DNA of 16,073 nucleotides from NCBI GenBank assembly GCA_028717305.1, contig JAQUOC010000020.1, forward strand, positions 1-16,073. Direction: 5' to 3'. Positions 6,463 to 13,959 of the stretch are shown one piece after another. Both the position numbers and the translations under genes were made by a program. The first letter of the stretch is position 1. Every line of letters starts with the position of its first letter. The stretch is from Dehalococcoidales bacterium (lineage in GTDB: Bacteria; Chloroflexota; Dehalococcoidia; Dehalococcoidales; UBA5760). The notes under the pieces were generated by a model that saw only the letters and a program-made list of their open reading frames with translations, did not search any database and was not told the origin of the DNA.

Positions 6463-8370
6463 TTAGACCTCGCGGAATTCCCCTTCTACAGTACCCTCGT
6501 CTTCACCTTTACCCTGCGGTGCCTCACTGTCGGGCGGGGGCGACTGATCACCAGTCGGTGGCGGTGTTTGCTGTTGATAGACGGCAGCCCCTATCTTCTG
6601 CATTACGCTATTTAGCTCCTGTGTCGCCCGACGTATAGCCTCGACATCAGTCCCCTGTAGTGCTGAGCGGACAGCGGCTATGTTAGCTTCCACCTCTTGA
6701 TTCAGGTCAGAAGGTACCTTGTCCTTGTTTTCCCGTAGCGTCTTTTCTGCACTATATGCTAATGTATCAGCACTGTTACGCACCTCTATTTCTTCTCGCC
6801 GTCGGGTATCCTCAGAGGCATGTGTTTCTGCATCCCTCTGCATCCGCTCCACGTCATCCTTAGAAAGACCGCTGGAAGCAGTAATGGTGATCTTTTGTTC
6901 CCGCCCGGTACCCTTATCATGAGCTTTGACATTGAGGATACCATTAGCATCAATATCAAAAGTGACCTCGATCTGGGGTATTCCCCTTGGCGCCGGAAGA
7001 ATACCATCAAGAATAAAACGTCCCAGGGTCCTGTTGTCGCTTGCCATTGGCCGCTCTCCCTGGAGGACATGAATCTCTACCGTAGACTGGTTGTCAGCTG
7101 CCGTAGAGAAGACCTGGCTCTTTGAAGTCGGAATAGTAGTATTACGCGGGATAAGCGGGGTAGCTACAGAACCCAGAGTCTCAATACCGAGGGTAAGTGG
7201 AGTGACATCAAGCAACAATACATCCTTTACCTCACCTTTAAGTACTCCGGCCTGGATAGCGGCGCCGATAGCTACCACCTCATCAGGATTTACCCCCTTA
7301 TGCGGTTCCTTACCAAAGAATTGCTTCACCTTATCGTTGACCAGAGGCATTCTAGTCTGCCCGCCGACCATAACAACTTCATCAATCTGGGATACCGACT
7401 TCTCGGCATCTTGAAGGGCCTGACGACAGGGGCCCAGAGTCTTATCGACCAGATCCATTACCAGCTGCTCCAGTTTAGCCCTGGTGAGATTAATGCTAAG
7501 GTGCTTGGGCCCATTGGCATCAGCAGTGATAAAGGGAAGGTTTACCTCAGTCTGTTGGAGAGTAGATAGCTCACACTTAGCCTTTTCGGCAGCCTCCTTC
7601 AGCCGTTGAAGAGCCATTTTATCCTGTCTGAGATCTACCCCCTGCTCTCGCTTGAACTCATTACACAACCAGTCAATTATTCTCTGGTCAAAGTCGTCAC
7701 CGCCGAGGTGAGTGTCACCATTAGTCGACTTAACGTGGAAGGTACCCTCACCCAATTCCAGGATGGATATATCAAAGGTACCACCGCCAAGGTCGTAAAC
7801 GGCGATGGTCTCATCTTCCTTCTTATCCATTCCGTAGGCCAGAGCGGCTGCAGTCGGCTCATTGATTATCCTGAGCACATCCAGTCCGGCTATCTTGCCG
7901 GCATCCTTGGTTGCCTGACGCTGGCTGTCGTTGAAATAGGCCGGCACCGTGATTACTGCTTCAGTAACCTTTTCTCCAAGATAGGCTTCCGCATCAACCT
8001 TGAGCTTTTGTAGAATCATCGCTGAAATTTCCGCCGGACTGTAATCCTTTCCACCCATCTTGACATTAGCATCACCGTTGGCTGCTTTAGTTATCTTATA
8101 CGGTAGCAGCTTCTTATCATACTCGACGCTGGGTTCATCGAACCGGCGTCCCATCAATCGCTTGATACTGAAGATCGTGTTATCCGGGTTGGTGATAGCC
8201 TGGCGCCTGGCTACCTGCCCCGCCAGACGCTCGCCGGACTTACTTACTGCCACTACCGACGGGGTAATACGTCCCCCCTCGGAATTAGGGATGACCTTCG
8301 GTTCCCCTCCTTCCATTACCGCAACACAAGAAAAAGTAGTACCTAAGTCAATTCCGATAACCTTTCCCAT
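6463..8370 (-). CDS. dnaK: Chaperone protein DnaK (Hsp70)
   Basis: This ATP-driven chaperone folds and protects proteins together with DnaJ and GrpE. The 635 aa start at the ATG at 8370 (MGKVIGIDLGTTFSC). The 13 codons open upstream are not family-like, and AGGAGG lies 12 bases before this ATG. The nucleotide-binding domain shows the phosphate-1 loop IDLGTT, the Lys/Glu region, and the phosphate-2 loop VYDLGGGTFDISI. The linker VLLLDVTPLTLGIETLG leads to the beta-sandwich substrate domain and a helical lid. The tail is Pro/Gln/Gly-rich and ends in acidic GEFREV, with no strict EEVD-like ending. It begins 7 bases after the grpE stop, with its ribosome-binding site inside the grpE 3' end. Confidence 0.97.
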   Translation of the reverse strand: MGKVIGIDLGTTFSCVAVMEGGEPKVIPNSEGGRITPSVVAVSKSGERLAGQVARRQAITNPDNTIFSIKRLMGRRFDEPSVEYDKKLLPYKITKAANGDANVKMGGKDYSPAEISAMILQKLKVDAEAYLGEKVTEAVITVPAYFNDSQRQATKDAGKIAGLDVLRIINEPTAAALAYGMDKKEDETIAVYDLGGGTFDISILELGEGTFHVKSTNGDTHLGGDDFDQRIIDWLCNEFKREQGVDLRQDKMALQRLKEAAEKAKCELSTLQQTEVNLPFITADANGPKHLSINLTRAKLEQLVMDLVDKTLGPCRQALQDAEKSVSQIDEVVMVGGQTRMPLVNDKVKQFFGKEPHKGVNPDEVVAIGAAIQAGVLKGEVKDVLLLDVTPLTLGIETLGSVATPLIPRNTTIPTSKSQVFSTAADNQSTVEIHVLQGERPMASDNRTLGRFILDGILPAPRGIPQIEVTFDIDANGILNVKAHDKGTGREQKITITASSGLSKDDVERMQRDAETHASEDTRRREEIEVRNSADTLAYSAEKTLRENKDKVPSDLNQEVEANIAAVRSALQGTDVEAIRRATQELNSVMQKIGAAVYQQQTPPPTGDQSPPPDSEAPQGKGEDEGTVEGEFREV

Positions 8371-8377
8371 AGTCTGT

Positions 8378-8914
8378 TTATTCCTCCTTTTCTTCTCCAC
8401 CGCCCACAACTACCTTGGATGGGCGAATGAGTCTACCGTTTAGCTTATAGCCTTTTTCTATCTCTTCAACCACTATTCCCTCTTTTCCCTTACCCTGCAT
8501 TACTGCTTCATGAAGATTGGGGTCGAATAATTCGCCGAGCGCTTTGATCTGGCAAAGCCCCTGCGCTTTTAGGCTTGATTGGAGTTTACGTTCGATCAGA
8601 ATAATGCCATCTACCCAGCTATGTTTTACCAGACCATCGGGGACAGAGGCAATAGCACGCTCAAAATCATCCAGAATAGGCAAGAGACTGAGTATTATAG
8701 CAGTATTCCCAAATCTACCAATCTCCTCCTTCTCCTGCTCAACACGACGTTTATAGTTAGTCAGATCTGCCTGAGCCCTCTGCCAGCCAGCCAGATTAGC
8801 TGACGACTTATCTCTTTCTTCAGCCAGGGCCTGCTTCAGTGAATCTATATCATCCACTTCAGCAAACTCCGGCGCCAACTCGCTGTTCAATTCTGCTGAC
8901 TCTTGCTGGTCCAT
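8378..8914 (-). CDS. grpE: Nucleotide exchange factor GrpE
   Basis: GrpE releases ADP from DnaK and acts as a dimer. The 178-aa form starts at the ATG at 8914, with GAGAGG 9 bases upstream. A TTG two codons earlier is open but only 3 bases from that site, so it is less likely. An acidic N-terminus leads into a long coiled-coil helix (about residues 25-65, with the family-like ADLTNYKRRVEQEKEE). It is followed by LLPILDDFERAI and the C-terminal beta domain (FDPNLHEAVM, then YKLNGRLIRPSKVVVG). It lies 17 bases after hrcA and 7 before dnaK, so the three are clearly one transcript. Confidence 0.95.
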   Translation of the reverse strand: MDQQESAELNSELAPEFAEVDDIDSLKQALAEERDKSSANLAGWQRAQADLTNYKRRVEQEKEEIGRFGNTAIILSLLPILDDFERAIASVPDGLVKHSWVDGIILIERKLQSSLKAQGLCQIKALGELFDPNLHEAVMQGKGKEGIVVEEIEKGYKLNGRLIRPSKVVVGGGEEKEE

Positions 8915-8931
8915 TATCAATTACCTCTCTA

Positions 8932-9972
8932 TCAATTCTCAGCGGAACGTCGGGACTCCTCTCCATACAACTCACCGGCCAGGCTGCTCAATACCGAAGA
9001 AAGATAACTTATGGTAGAAATGGCACGGGCGTATGGCATTCTGGTGGGCCCGATAATACCGATAGCACCAGTCGCTTCATTTGGTAAACCATACCGGCTG
9101 ATTACTACGCTGTAGTCCTGAATCTCAGCCGCCTTATTTTCCCTACCGATGATTACCCGTATTCCCTGGTTAACCAATCCCTCCGGGATAATACTTTTGA
9201 GGATGCTTCTCTGATCAATAAGCTCCATCAAGGACCGCAGCCGATGGCTGTCAGCAAACTCCGGCTGGTTGATCATCAGATGCAGGCCGTCAAGGTATGG
9301 CTCCTCATAGTCTTGCTGGCACTCGGTTTGCATCATCTTCACCAGGCATCCGGTCAGTTGGTCTTCAACAGGGGAAAGCTCTATCTCTGTCGCCTGAATC
9401 TGTGAGCAGGTCAGGCCAGAATACTCAGTATTCAGTTTTCTGGCAATTGTACTAAGCTCAGACTGGGACATAGCCTGATCGAAGGTTACCAGCTGTTGCC
9501 TTATTCTAGCGCCGCGCAGAACCAGGACCACTAGTGCCAGCAACTCCTGAAGAGCAACTATCTCCAAATACTGGAATCGGCAGTTAACCGGCCGAGGGCG
9601 TGTGACAATAGCCATATTCTGCGCCAGTTGAGCGATAAGTTTAGCGGTTAACTTCAACCACTCCTCCAGTTCCCCTTCCACCTGGTGGAACAGATGACTT
9701 ATCATCCGCTGCTCGGTTAAAGGAAGTTCAATCTCACCCAGTGATTCTACATAGTAGCGGTAGCCCTTATCGGAAGGAATGCTTCCTGCCGAATGGTGCT
9801 GACGCTTGATGTAGCCTTCCTGCTCCAGATTTACCATTTCGTTACGAATGGTAGCCGGGCTCACCTTCAGCTCATGGTCACTGACAATACTCTGTGAAGC
9901 CACCGGTATTGCCCTCACAATATACTGTCCTACTATAGACTTGAGAATCGTCTCCGTTCTTATCGATAACAT
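8932..9972 (-). CDS. hrcA: Heat-inducible transcription repressor HrcA
   Basis: HrcA binds CIRCE operators and represses class I heat-shock genes; in known systems its folding depends on GroEL. The 346-aa product has an N-terminal winged-helix domain with the characteristic VSPATIRNEM recognition region, then HHSAGSIPSDKGYRYYV and a central GAF-like/dimerisation part. It ends with the family-like IGIIGPTRMPYARAISTISYLSSVLS. The ATG at 9972 is preceded by GGAG 12 bases away. It leads the operon hrcA-grpE-dnaK-dnaJ and has a CIRCE just upstream, so it is autoregulated. Confidence 0.95.
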   Translation of the reverse strand: MLSIRTETILKSIVGQYIVRAIPVASQSIVSDHELKVSPATIRNEMVNLEQEGYIKRQHHSAGSIPSDKGYRYYVESLGEIELPLTEQRMISHLFHQVEGELEEWLKLTAKLIAQLAQNMAIVTRPRPVNCRFQYLEIVALQELLALVVLVLRGARIRQQLVTFDQAMSQSELSTIARKLNTEYSGLTCSQIQATEIELSPVEDQLTGCLVKMMQTECQQDYEEPYLDGLHLMINQPEFADSHRLRSLMELIDQRSILKSIIPEGLVNQGIRVIIGRENKAAEIQDYSVVISRYGLPNEATGAIGIIGPTRMPYARAISTISYLSSVLSSLAGELYGEESRRSAEN

Positions 9973-9990
9973 TTGTATCCGCTACTCCAA

Positions 9991-10017
9991 TTAGCAGTCT
10001 AAACTCTTGATTGCTAA
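9991..10017. promoter_or_regulatory. CIRCE operator (HrcA-binding inverted repeat)
   Basis: TTAGCAGTC, 9 bases, GATTGCTAA. This matches the known CIRCE pattern TTAGCACTC-N9-GAGTGCTAA with one change in each arm. It lies 18 bases before the hrcA ATG and just downstream of the predicted promoter, the usual position. A further right-arm-like copy TACTGCTAA follows at 10019-10027, one helical turn away. Confidence 0.92.
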
Positions 10018-10027
10018 TTACTGCTAA

Positions 10028-10057
10028 AATTTACCATTTTCAGCACTTGTTTGTCAA
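10028..10057 (-). promoter_or_regulatory. Sigma70-type promoter of the hrcA operon
   Basis: On the minus strand a perfect -35 TTGACA (10057-10052) is followed after 18 bases by TAAATT (10033-10028, four of six -10 positions). Transcription would start near 10021, so the CIRCE begins within the first few transcribed bases. Confidence 0.65.
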
Positions 10058-10130
10058 GAGAAAACGGTAGCAAAAGGCAGACGGCTGCTTATTTCATTGC
10101 CGGAATGATGCTCGGGCTTATGGTTCATAG

Positions 10131-10160
10131 TTGACAGGTAAGGAGCAAGATAAGTATAAT
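10131..10160 (+). promoter_or_regulatory. Strong sigma70-type promoter of rpmH
   Basis: Consensus TTGACA (10131-10136) and consensus TATAAT (10155-10160) are separated by 18 bases. The start point is expected near 10167, leaving a leader of about 20 bases that contains the rpmH Shine-Dalgarno site. This fits the high expression expected for a ribosomal protein gene. Confidence 0.85.
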
Positions 10161-10186
10161 TACTTCAACTTACTGTAGGAGTCGAA

Positions 10187-10327
10187 GTGCCAAAAAGGAC
10201 TTATCAGCCAAAGAAAATCCCGAGGAAGCGTGAGCATGGTTTTCTGGCGAGAATGAGCACGCGGGGGGGGCGAGCTGTTTTAAAAGCAAGACGCCTTAAG
10301 GGTCGTAAGAGATTGACTGTAGTATGA
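10187..10327 (+). CDS. rpmH: 50S ribosomal protein L34
   Basis: This small basic 46-aa protein of the large ribosomal subunit starts at GTG 10187, with AGGAG 5 bases upstream. The sequence begins MPKRTYQPKKIPRKREHGF and continues with the family pattern RMSTRGGRAVLKARRLKGRKRL. Length and pattern match L34 closely. A run of eight G at 10263-10270 encodes part of the Arg-Gly-Gly turn; the frame stays intact across it. It heads the classical rpmH-rnpA-yidD-yidC-jag cluster and faces hrcA divergently. Confidence 0.97.
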   Translation: MPKRTYQPKKIPRKREHGFLARMSTRGGRAVLKARRLKGRKRLTVV

Positions 10328-10557
10328 TACTACATGTATCACCTCTCAAGATGCCTTTAGTTCCTCTTCTTGTAACATATCCTCATTATTGCTCTGAACC
10401 TAAAATAATATTGCCTTCGGGGTAATAGTGCTATCCGGGAAACCTGAGCTTACCATAACTTCCCTAAAAGCATAGATAAGGAATGATTCTTATAGGACAG
10501 GGGTACGAAATTATCTTCGTGAATAGCCTCTTTCCTGGCGAATTGAGGAGCGGGGAT
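10328..10557. other. Unusually long rpmH-rnpA spacer, no gene seen
   Basis: These 230 bases lie between genes that usually sit close together. A short inverted repeat TGATAC/GTATCA (10325-10341, loop TACAT) overlaps the rpmH stop but has no T-run. The only short ATG frames lack ribosome-binding sites. The open frame joined to rnpA from 10483 is not family-like. No convincing promoter or known RNA motif was recognised. Confidence 0.55.
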
Positions 10558-10950
10558 ATGAGGGGTGAAGGATGGCTTAGAAAGTCAGCACAGTTTGCTG
10601 CGGTTTACGGGGAGGGGAGGTCGTGGGCAAACAAGCTCTTGGTGCTAAAGGTTATACCTAACGGACTAGCTTTATCACGGTACGGCTTTTCAGTCAGTCG
10701 AAGGATAGGTAAAGCAGTCACCAGGAACAGGGTAAAACGCCTGCTACGTGAAATATCACGCGCAGAGTCAATTGAAACGGGGTGGGATGTTGTTATCATC
10801 GTTCGTCCTGCAACAGCCGCCGCCGATTATAATAGCCTCAGCAAAGCCTCAAAGGGTTTATTGTTGAGAGCCGGTCTATTAAGGACAGCTAAAGAGAAGG
10901 TTTCGTCAAAAAGATACGTTGCCGGGGATGAAGATAAAGAAGCAGGCTAG
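10558..10950 (+). CDS. rnpA: Ribonuclease P protein component
   Basis: This is the protein partner of RNase P RNA, which matures tRNA 5' ends. The ATG at 10558 has GAGGAG (10545-10550) 7 bases upstream and gives 130 aa beginning MRGEGWLRKSAQFAAVYGEG, as expected for the family. The frame is open 25 codons further up to an ATG without a well-spaced ribosome-binding site, so I reject the longer form. The hallmark RNR segment (RNRVKR, 56-61) follows YGFSVSRRIGKAV. The C-terminal roughly 20 residues (KEKVSSKRY..., then an acidic end) are beyond the family core. Confidence 0.93.
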   Translation: MRGEGWLRKSAQFAAVYGEGRSWANKLLVLKVIPNGLALSRYGFSVSRRIGKAVTRNRVKRLLREISRAESIETGWDVVIIVRPATAAADYNSLSKASKGLLLRAGLLRTAKEKVSSKRYVAGDEDKEAG

Positions 10951-10977
10951 TACTTAGCTACCCTGATCTAGAGGAGC

Positions 10978-11193
10978 ATGAAAAAGTTAGCTTTAGCATT
11001 GATCAGATTTTACCAGGAATACATCTCGCCGGCCCGGGCACCATCCTGTCGCTATTACCCGACCTGCTCTCAATATACCTACGAAGCTATTGAGAGGTTC
11101 GGGGTTTTCAAGGGAATCTGGCTGGGAGCAAAGAGAATAGCCCGATGTCATCCTCTATACCCGGGTGGTTATGACCCGGTGCCCAATAAATGA
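10978..11193 (+). CDS. yidD: Membrane protein insertion efficiency factor YidD
   Basis: This 71-aa protein is of the YidD family, a small inner-face membrane-associated protein linked to YidC-dependent insertion. An amphipathic N-terminus (ALIRFYQEYISP) precedes CRYYPTCSQY, with Cys24 and Cys30. Later come GVFKGIWLGAKRIARCHPLYPGGYDPVP, all family hallmarks. GAGGAG ends only 1 base before the ATG at 10978, tighter than usual, but no other start fits the family. It lies 27 bases after rnpA. Confidence 0.95.
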   Translation: MKKLALALIRFYQEYISPARAPSCRYYPTCSQYTYEAIERFGVFKGIWLGAKRIARCHPLYPGGYDPVPNK

Positions 11194-11219
11194 TATTTTC
11201 GTGGGGTGTGAGTAGATAA

Positions 11220-12347
11220 GTGCAGATTAAAGATAAGGTACTACCGGGCAAGCTATTACTCCTGCTCGCAGTGATACTGGTTCTCGGTGGCTTACTACTT
11301 TCCGGCTGCACCGTAAAGTCAAAGCCGATAGGCTGGTCAGGGGTGACAGTAACAAACGACACTCTTTTTGTCGCTTCTCTCGAAGGAGAACTGGTCGGCC
11401 TGAATAAATCGGATGGTAACCGCTTATGGCCAGATTGCTCTCTGGAGACATCGAAAGGGACAACGGCTTTCTACGGTATCCCGGCAGCGGAAGGAGATCT
11501 GGTCTATATCGGCGGCTATGATGGCAGGGTCTACACCGTCAGTTCTACCACGGGATATCGGGGCTGGGTATATCCTCCTGATGAGAATCTTGAGCCTATA
11601 ATCGGCGGCCTACTTTTATCCGAGGGGAAGGTCTATTTTGGCTGTAATGACGGTAAGGTCTATGCCATCAATACAGCTGAACTCCGTAAGGAGTGGGAAT
11701 TCTCGACCGGAGATAAGATCTGGTCCATTCCGGTGATCAGCGGGGAGACAATATACATCAGCTCTTTTGACAAAAAGGTCTACGCTCTGAATGCTGCCGA
11801 CGGCACTGAAAAATGGCACTTTGAAGCTGATGGTGCCATTGCCTCGACACCCCTTGTCTATAACAATACGGTATATTTCGGCTCCTTCGACAGGCATATT
11901 TATGCCGTTGATGCTGCTGACGGCAGTCTGAGATGGCGTTCTGAGATTGAAGCCGGCAAATGGTTCTGGGCACAACCGGCGGCCTATGATAATGTCATCT
12001 ATGCCCCGAATCTTGACGGTAAGGTCTATGTACTGAATGCCGAAAACGGCTACGAATTAGCTGCCCCCATCGAGCTGGACAGCCCGATAACCTCATCGCC
12101 GGTAGTGGTTGGCGATAAGGTTATTATTGCTTCTCAGGAGGGCAGGGTGTTTTCCCTGGATACCGGCAGCAATCTGGTCCCCACCGCAATATTTAAGGTA
12201 AAGAACGACGACGAAGGTATATTCGCTCCCCTGGTTGCCAGCGAGGGAGTCATCTATATTCATGCTCAGACCCCGAAGAATGATACTCTTTACGCCGTTG
12301 ATGCCGAGACGGGGAGAGAGATATGGGTACCCGTCTCTCTAAGTTAG
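11220..12347 (+). CDS. PQQ-like (BamB-like) eight-repeat beta-propeller lipoprotein
   Basis: This 375-aa protein begins at GTG 11220, 26 bases after yidD. The start is supported by the signal peptide, although the Shine-Dalgarno site is weak. A lysine-flanked hydrophobic segment (about 12-27) ends in the lipobox LLSGC with Cys30, so it should be a secreted lipoprotein anchored on the outer face of the membrane. The rest consists of about eight repeats of 35-45 residues with the pattern V-Y-x-x-x-x-D-G-x-V-Y-A-x-[ND]-x-x-x-G-x-x-x-W, for example VYFGSFDRHIYAVDAADGSLRW. This is the PQQ/quinoprotein-alcohol-dehydrogenase-type propeller, also seen in BamB. No enzyme active site was recognised, so a binding or scaffold role is more likely. 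Its place before yidC suggests a link to membrane or secreted proteins (inference). Confidence 0.85.
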   Translation: MQIKDKVLPGKLLLLLAVILVLGGLLLSGCTVKSKPIGWSGVTVTNDTLFVASLEGELVGLNKSDGNRLWPDCSLETSKGTTAFYGIPAAEGDLVYIGGYDGRVYTVSSTTGYRGWVYPPDENLEPIIGGLLLSEGKVYFGCNDGKVYAINTAELRKEWEFSTGDKIWSIPVISGETIYISSFDKKVYALNAADGTEKWHFEADGAIASTPLVYNNTVYFGSFDRHIYAVDAADGSLRWRSEIEAGKWFWAQPAAYDNVIYAPNLDGKVYVLNAENGYELAAPIELDSPITSSPVVVGDKVIIASQEGRVFSLDTGSNLVPTAIFKVKNDDEGIFAPLVASEGVIYIHAQTPKNDTLYAVDAETGREIWVPVSLS

Positions 12348-12369
12348 GTAAGTGAGGTAGCTTTAGCTA

Positions 12370-13338
12370 ATGGAATGGTGGTATGCAGGTCCAGTAGCGT
12401 TGATGCTAAACTCGCTGGTCGCGTTGTCCAGCTACCTGTTCGGCAGCCTGGGGCTGACTATCATTATTTTGACCATTATTATTCGTTTCGCTATGTATCC
12501 CCTTACCGTAAAGCAACTTCGTTCTACTAAGGCGATGCAGGATCTTCAGCCGAAGATCGCCGAACTCCAGAAAAAGTATGCCAGGGATAAGCAGCGGCTG
12601 GCTGAAGAACAGATGAAGCTATATCGGGAGTCGGGTATAAGCCCGGCTGGTTGCGGGATACCCATGCTAATCCAGATGCCTATCTGGATAGCCCTCTACC
12701 AGTCGATTATCCGGCTTTTAGCCGTAACTCCCGAGGATCTATTGACCCTATCCAAATCCCTTTGGTCATGGCCAGTAGTCTATACGATGGTTCCTTTAGA
12801 CAACAGCTTTCTCTGGTTCAGCCTACAAAATCCCGACACACCTCTGGCAGTTCTGGTTGGCGTTACCATGTGGCTCCAACAGAAGATGGTAACGCCTGAT
12901 ACCACCGACCCGCAGCAACGCTCGCAGAGTCAGTTGATGCTGTGGATGATGCCACTGATGTTTGGTTTTCTGGCCATGAGCTTCCCCAGCGGTCTGGCTC
13001 TCTACTGGGTGGCATCTAATGTCATTACAATCATAATGCAATACTTTATTACCGGCGGATGGGGAGGTCTGTCCCGAGCTAAAGACGGGAAGACAGTGAT
13101 CAAGGCCAGCGTTGGCAAGGGCAGCGGTGACCTTAAGAAACGTATTGCCCAGGCGGAGCAGTCAGCCAGCATTACAGCTATGGAGGCTGACATTGTTATA
13201 CCCGCCAGCACTCCAGAAGAGAAAACGGGTGGCGAATCGTCCCCGGACAAGCTCCGTGGTATAAGCTACCCGGGAGGGGCGAAAACAATACGGCATCAGT
13301 CGAAACGAAGCAAAGGGCGTCGTTCTAGAGGAAGGTAA
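12370..13338 (+). CDS. yidC: Membrane protein insertase YidC/Oxa1
   Basis: YidC inserts and folds membrane proteins, alone or with SecYEG. The 322-aa form has no large extracytoplasmic domain, so it is of the monoderm type. It also has no lipobox, unlike SpoIIIJ. The first conserved membrane segment (about 27-45) contains Arg39, the groove arginine. A charged cytoplasmic hairpin follows (about 48-90, with LQPKIAELQKKYARDKQRLAEEQMKLY split by helix turns), then GCGIPMLIQMPIWIALYQSI and three further hydrophobic segments with MPLMFGFLAMSFPSGLALYWVASN. The C-terminal tail (about 235-322) is long and ends strongly basic (KRSKGRRSRGR), consistent with ribosome contact. The start at 12370 has GAGG about 12 bases upstream. 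It sits 22 bases after the propeller gene. Confidence 0.95.
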   Translation: MEWWYAGPVALMLNSLVALSSYLFGSLGLTIIILTIIIRFAMYPLTVKQLRSTKAMQDLQPKIAELQKKYARDKQRLAEEQMKLYRESGISPAGCGIPMLIQMPIWIALYQSIIRLLAVTPEDLLTLSKSLWSWPVVYTMVPLDNSFLWFSLQNPDTPLAVLVGVTMWLQQKMVTPDTTDPQQRSQSQLMLWMMPLMFGFLAMSFPSGLALYWVASNVITIIMQYFITGGWGGLSRAKDGKTVIKASVGKGSGDLKKRIAQAEQSASITAMEADIVIPASTPEEKTGGESSPDKLRGISYPGGAKTIRHQSKRSKGRRSRGR

Positions 13339-13388
13339 AGCAGAGTTAGGGCAGGGGGAAGTAAACTAGATTTAGGAAGGAGTCATCG

Positions 13389-13883
13389 GTGTCTATCAGC
13401 GGAGAAGAGACTAATATTACTGACGTAGCCAGAAGTGTTCTGGAAGCACTGATAGAAAAGCTGGGGTTGGCTGCTTCAGTGGTACTTCAGGCTAATGAAG
13501 GTATTGGCGAAGAAGATGCTCCCGCTCCGGTTGTCTTTGATATTGAAGGCGATGACCTGGGTATTTTAATCGGACGGCGGGGACAGACCATGGCCTGCCT
13601 GCAATTCATCCTCAGGCTTATCGTGGGCCATCAAACGAAAACCTGGCTGCCCATAGTTGTTGACGTCGAGGGTTATAAGCAGAATCGCTTTGAAAAGTTG
13701 CAGGCTCTGGCATGTCGTCTGGCTGAACAGGTCAAGAGCAGGAGAAAGCCATTTACCCTGGAGCCGATGCCAGCATATGAGCGACGTGTTATCCATCTGG
13801 CCCTAGCTGACCACCCCGATGTTACTACTGAAAGTATTGGTCTGGGTGAGGCCCGTAAAGTAGTTATTCGTCCGAAGCAGTAG
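13389..13883 (+). CDS. jag: KH-R3H RNA-binding protein (Jag/KhpB family, short form)
   Basis: This is a 164-aa RNA-binding protein of the SpoIIIJ-associated (Jag, KhpB) family, usually found behind yidC as here (50 bases away). It starts at GTG 13389 with AAGGAG about 7 bases upstream. A KH domain carries the GxxG loop Gly-Arg-Arg-Gly (62-65) within GILIGRRGQTMACLQFIL. An R3H domain shows Arg132-x3-His136 after the family-like LEPMPAYERR. The N-terminal Jag_N domain common in Firmicutes homologues is absent: the KH part begins almost at once. The role is probably RNA binding linked to envelope or division control; targets are unknown. Confidence 0.92.
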   Translation: MSISGEETNITDVARSVLEALIEKLGLAASVVLQANEGIGEEDAPAPVVFDIEGDDLGILIGRRGQTMACLQFILRLIVGHQTKTWLPIVVDVEGYKQNRFEKLQALACRLAEQVKSRRKPFTLEPMPAYERRVIHLALADHPDVTTESIGLGEARKVVIRPKQ

Positions 13884-13898
13884 AAGTTCTTCCGGGAT

Positions 13899-13904
13899 TA
13901 TATT
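13899..13904 (+). promoter_or_regulatory. Possible -10 element of the ileS leader
   Basis: TATATT matches five of six -10 positions. Transcription would begin near 13911, exactly where the first leader stem starts. No -35 match was found, so this is a weak call. Confidence 0.3.
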
Positions 13905-13910
13905 ACTAGT

Positions 13911-13959
13911 GTGGTAGTCATCCGATCGGACAGGTCAGGAGCTACCGCAACCGTCTCGG
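13911..13959 (+). promoter_or_regulatory. Structured leader upstream of ileS
   Basis: GTGGTAGT (13911-13918) can pair with GCTACCGC (13941-13948) over 8 positions including two G-U pairs. A short AACCG-TCT-CGGTT hairpin follows, and then the terminator stem. TCGGAC at 13926-13931 could instead pair with GTCCGG in the terminator stem, giving a possible alternative fold. The layout recalls T-box leaders of aminoacyl-tRNA synthetase genes (the ACCGC at 13944-13948 included), but the tRNA-end-binding TGGN before ACCGC is missing. Treat it as an unassigned regulatory leader. Confidence 0.4.

Noticed and set aside
9973..10186. Replication origin in the hrcA-rpmH gap (rpmH often neighbours dnaA and oriC)
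   Set aside because: No TTATCCACA-like DnaA boxes, AT-rich unwinding repeats or dnaA gene were seen. The gap is accounted for by two promoters and CIRCE.
10263..10270. Possible frameshift at the run of eight G in rpmH
   Set aside because: The frame reads through as a complete, typical L34 of 46 residues, so the run is intact coding sequence.
10483..10557. Longer RnpA starting at 10483
   Set aside because: No well-spaced ribosome-binding site precedes it and the added residues are not family-like. The ATG at 10558 has GAGGAG at ideal spacing.
13921..13930. Palindrome TCCGATCGGA as an operator
   Set aside because: It is short, unmatched elsewhere in the window and lies inside the predicted leader stem, so there is no separate support for a protein-binding site.
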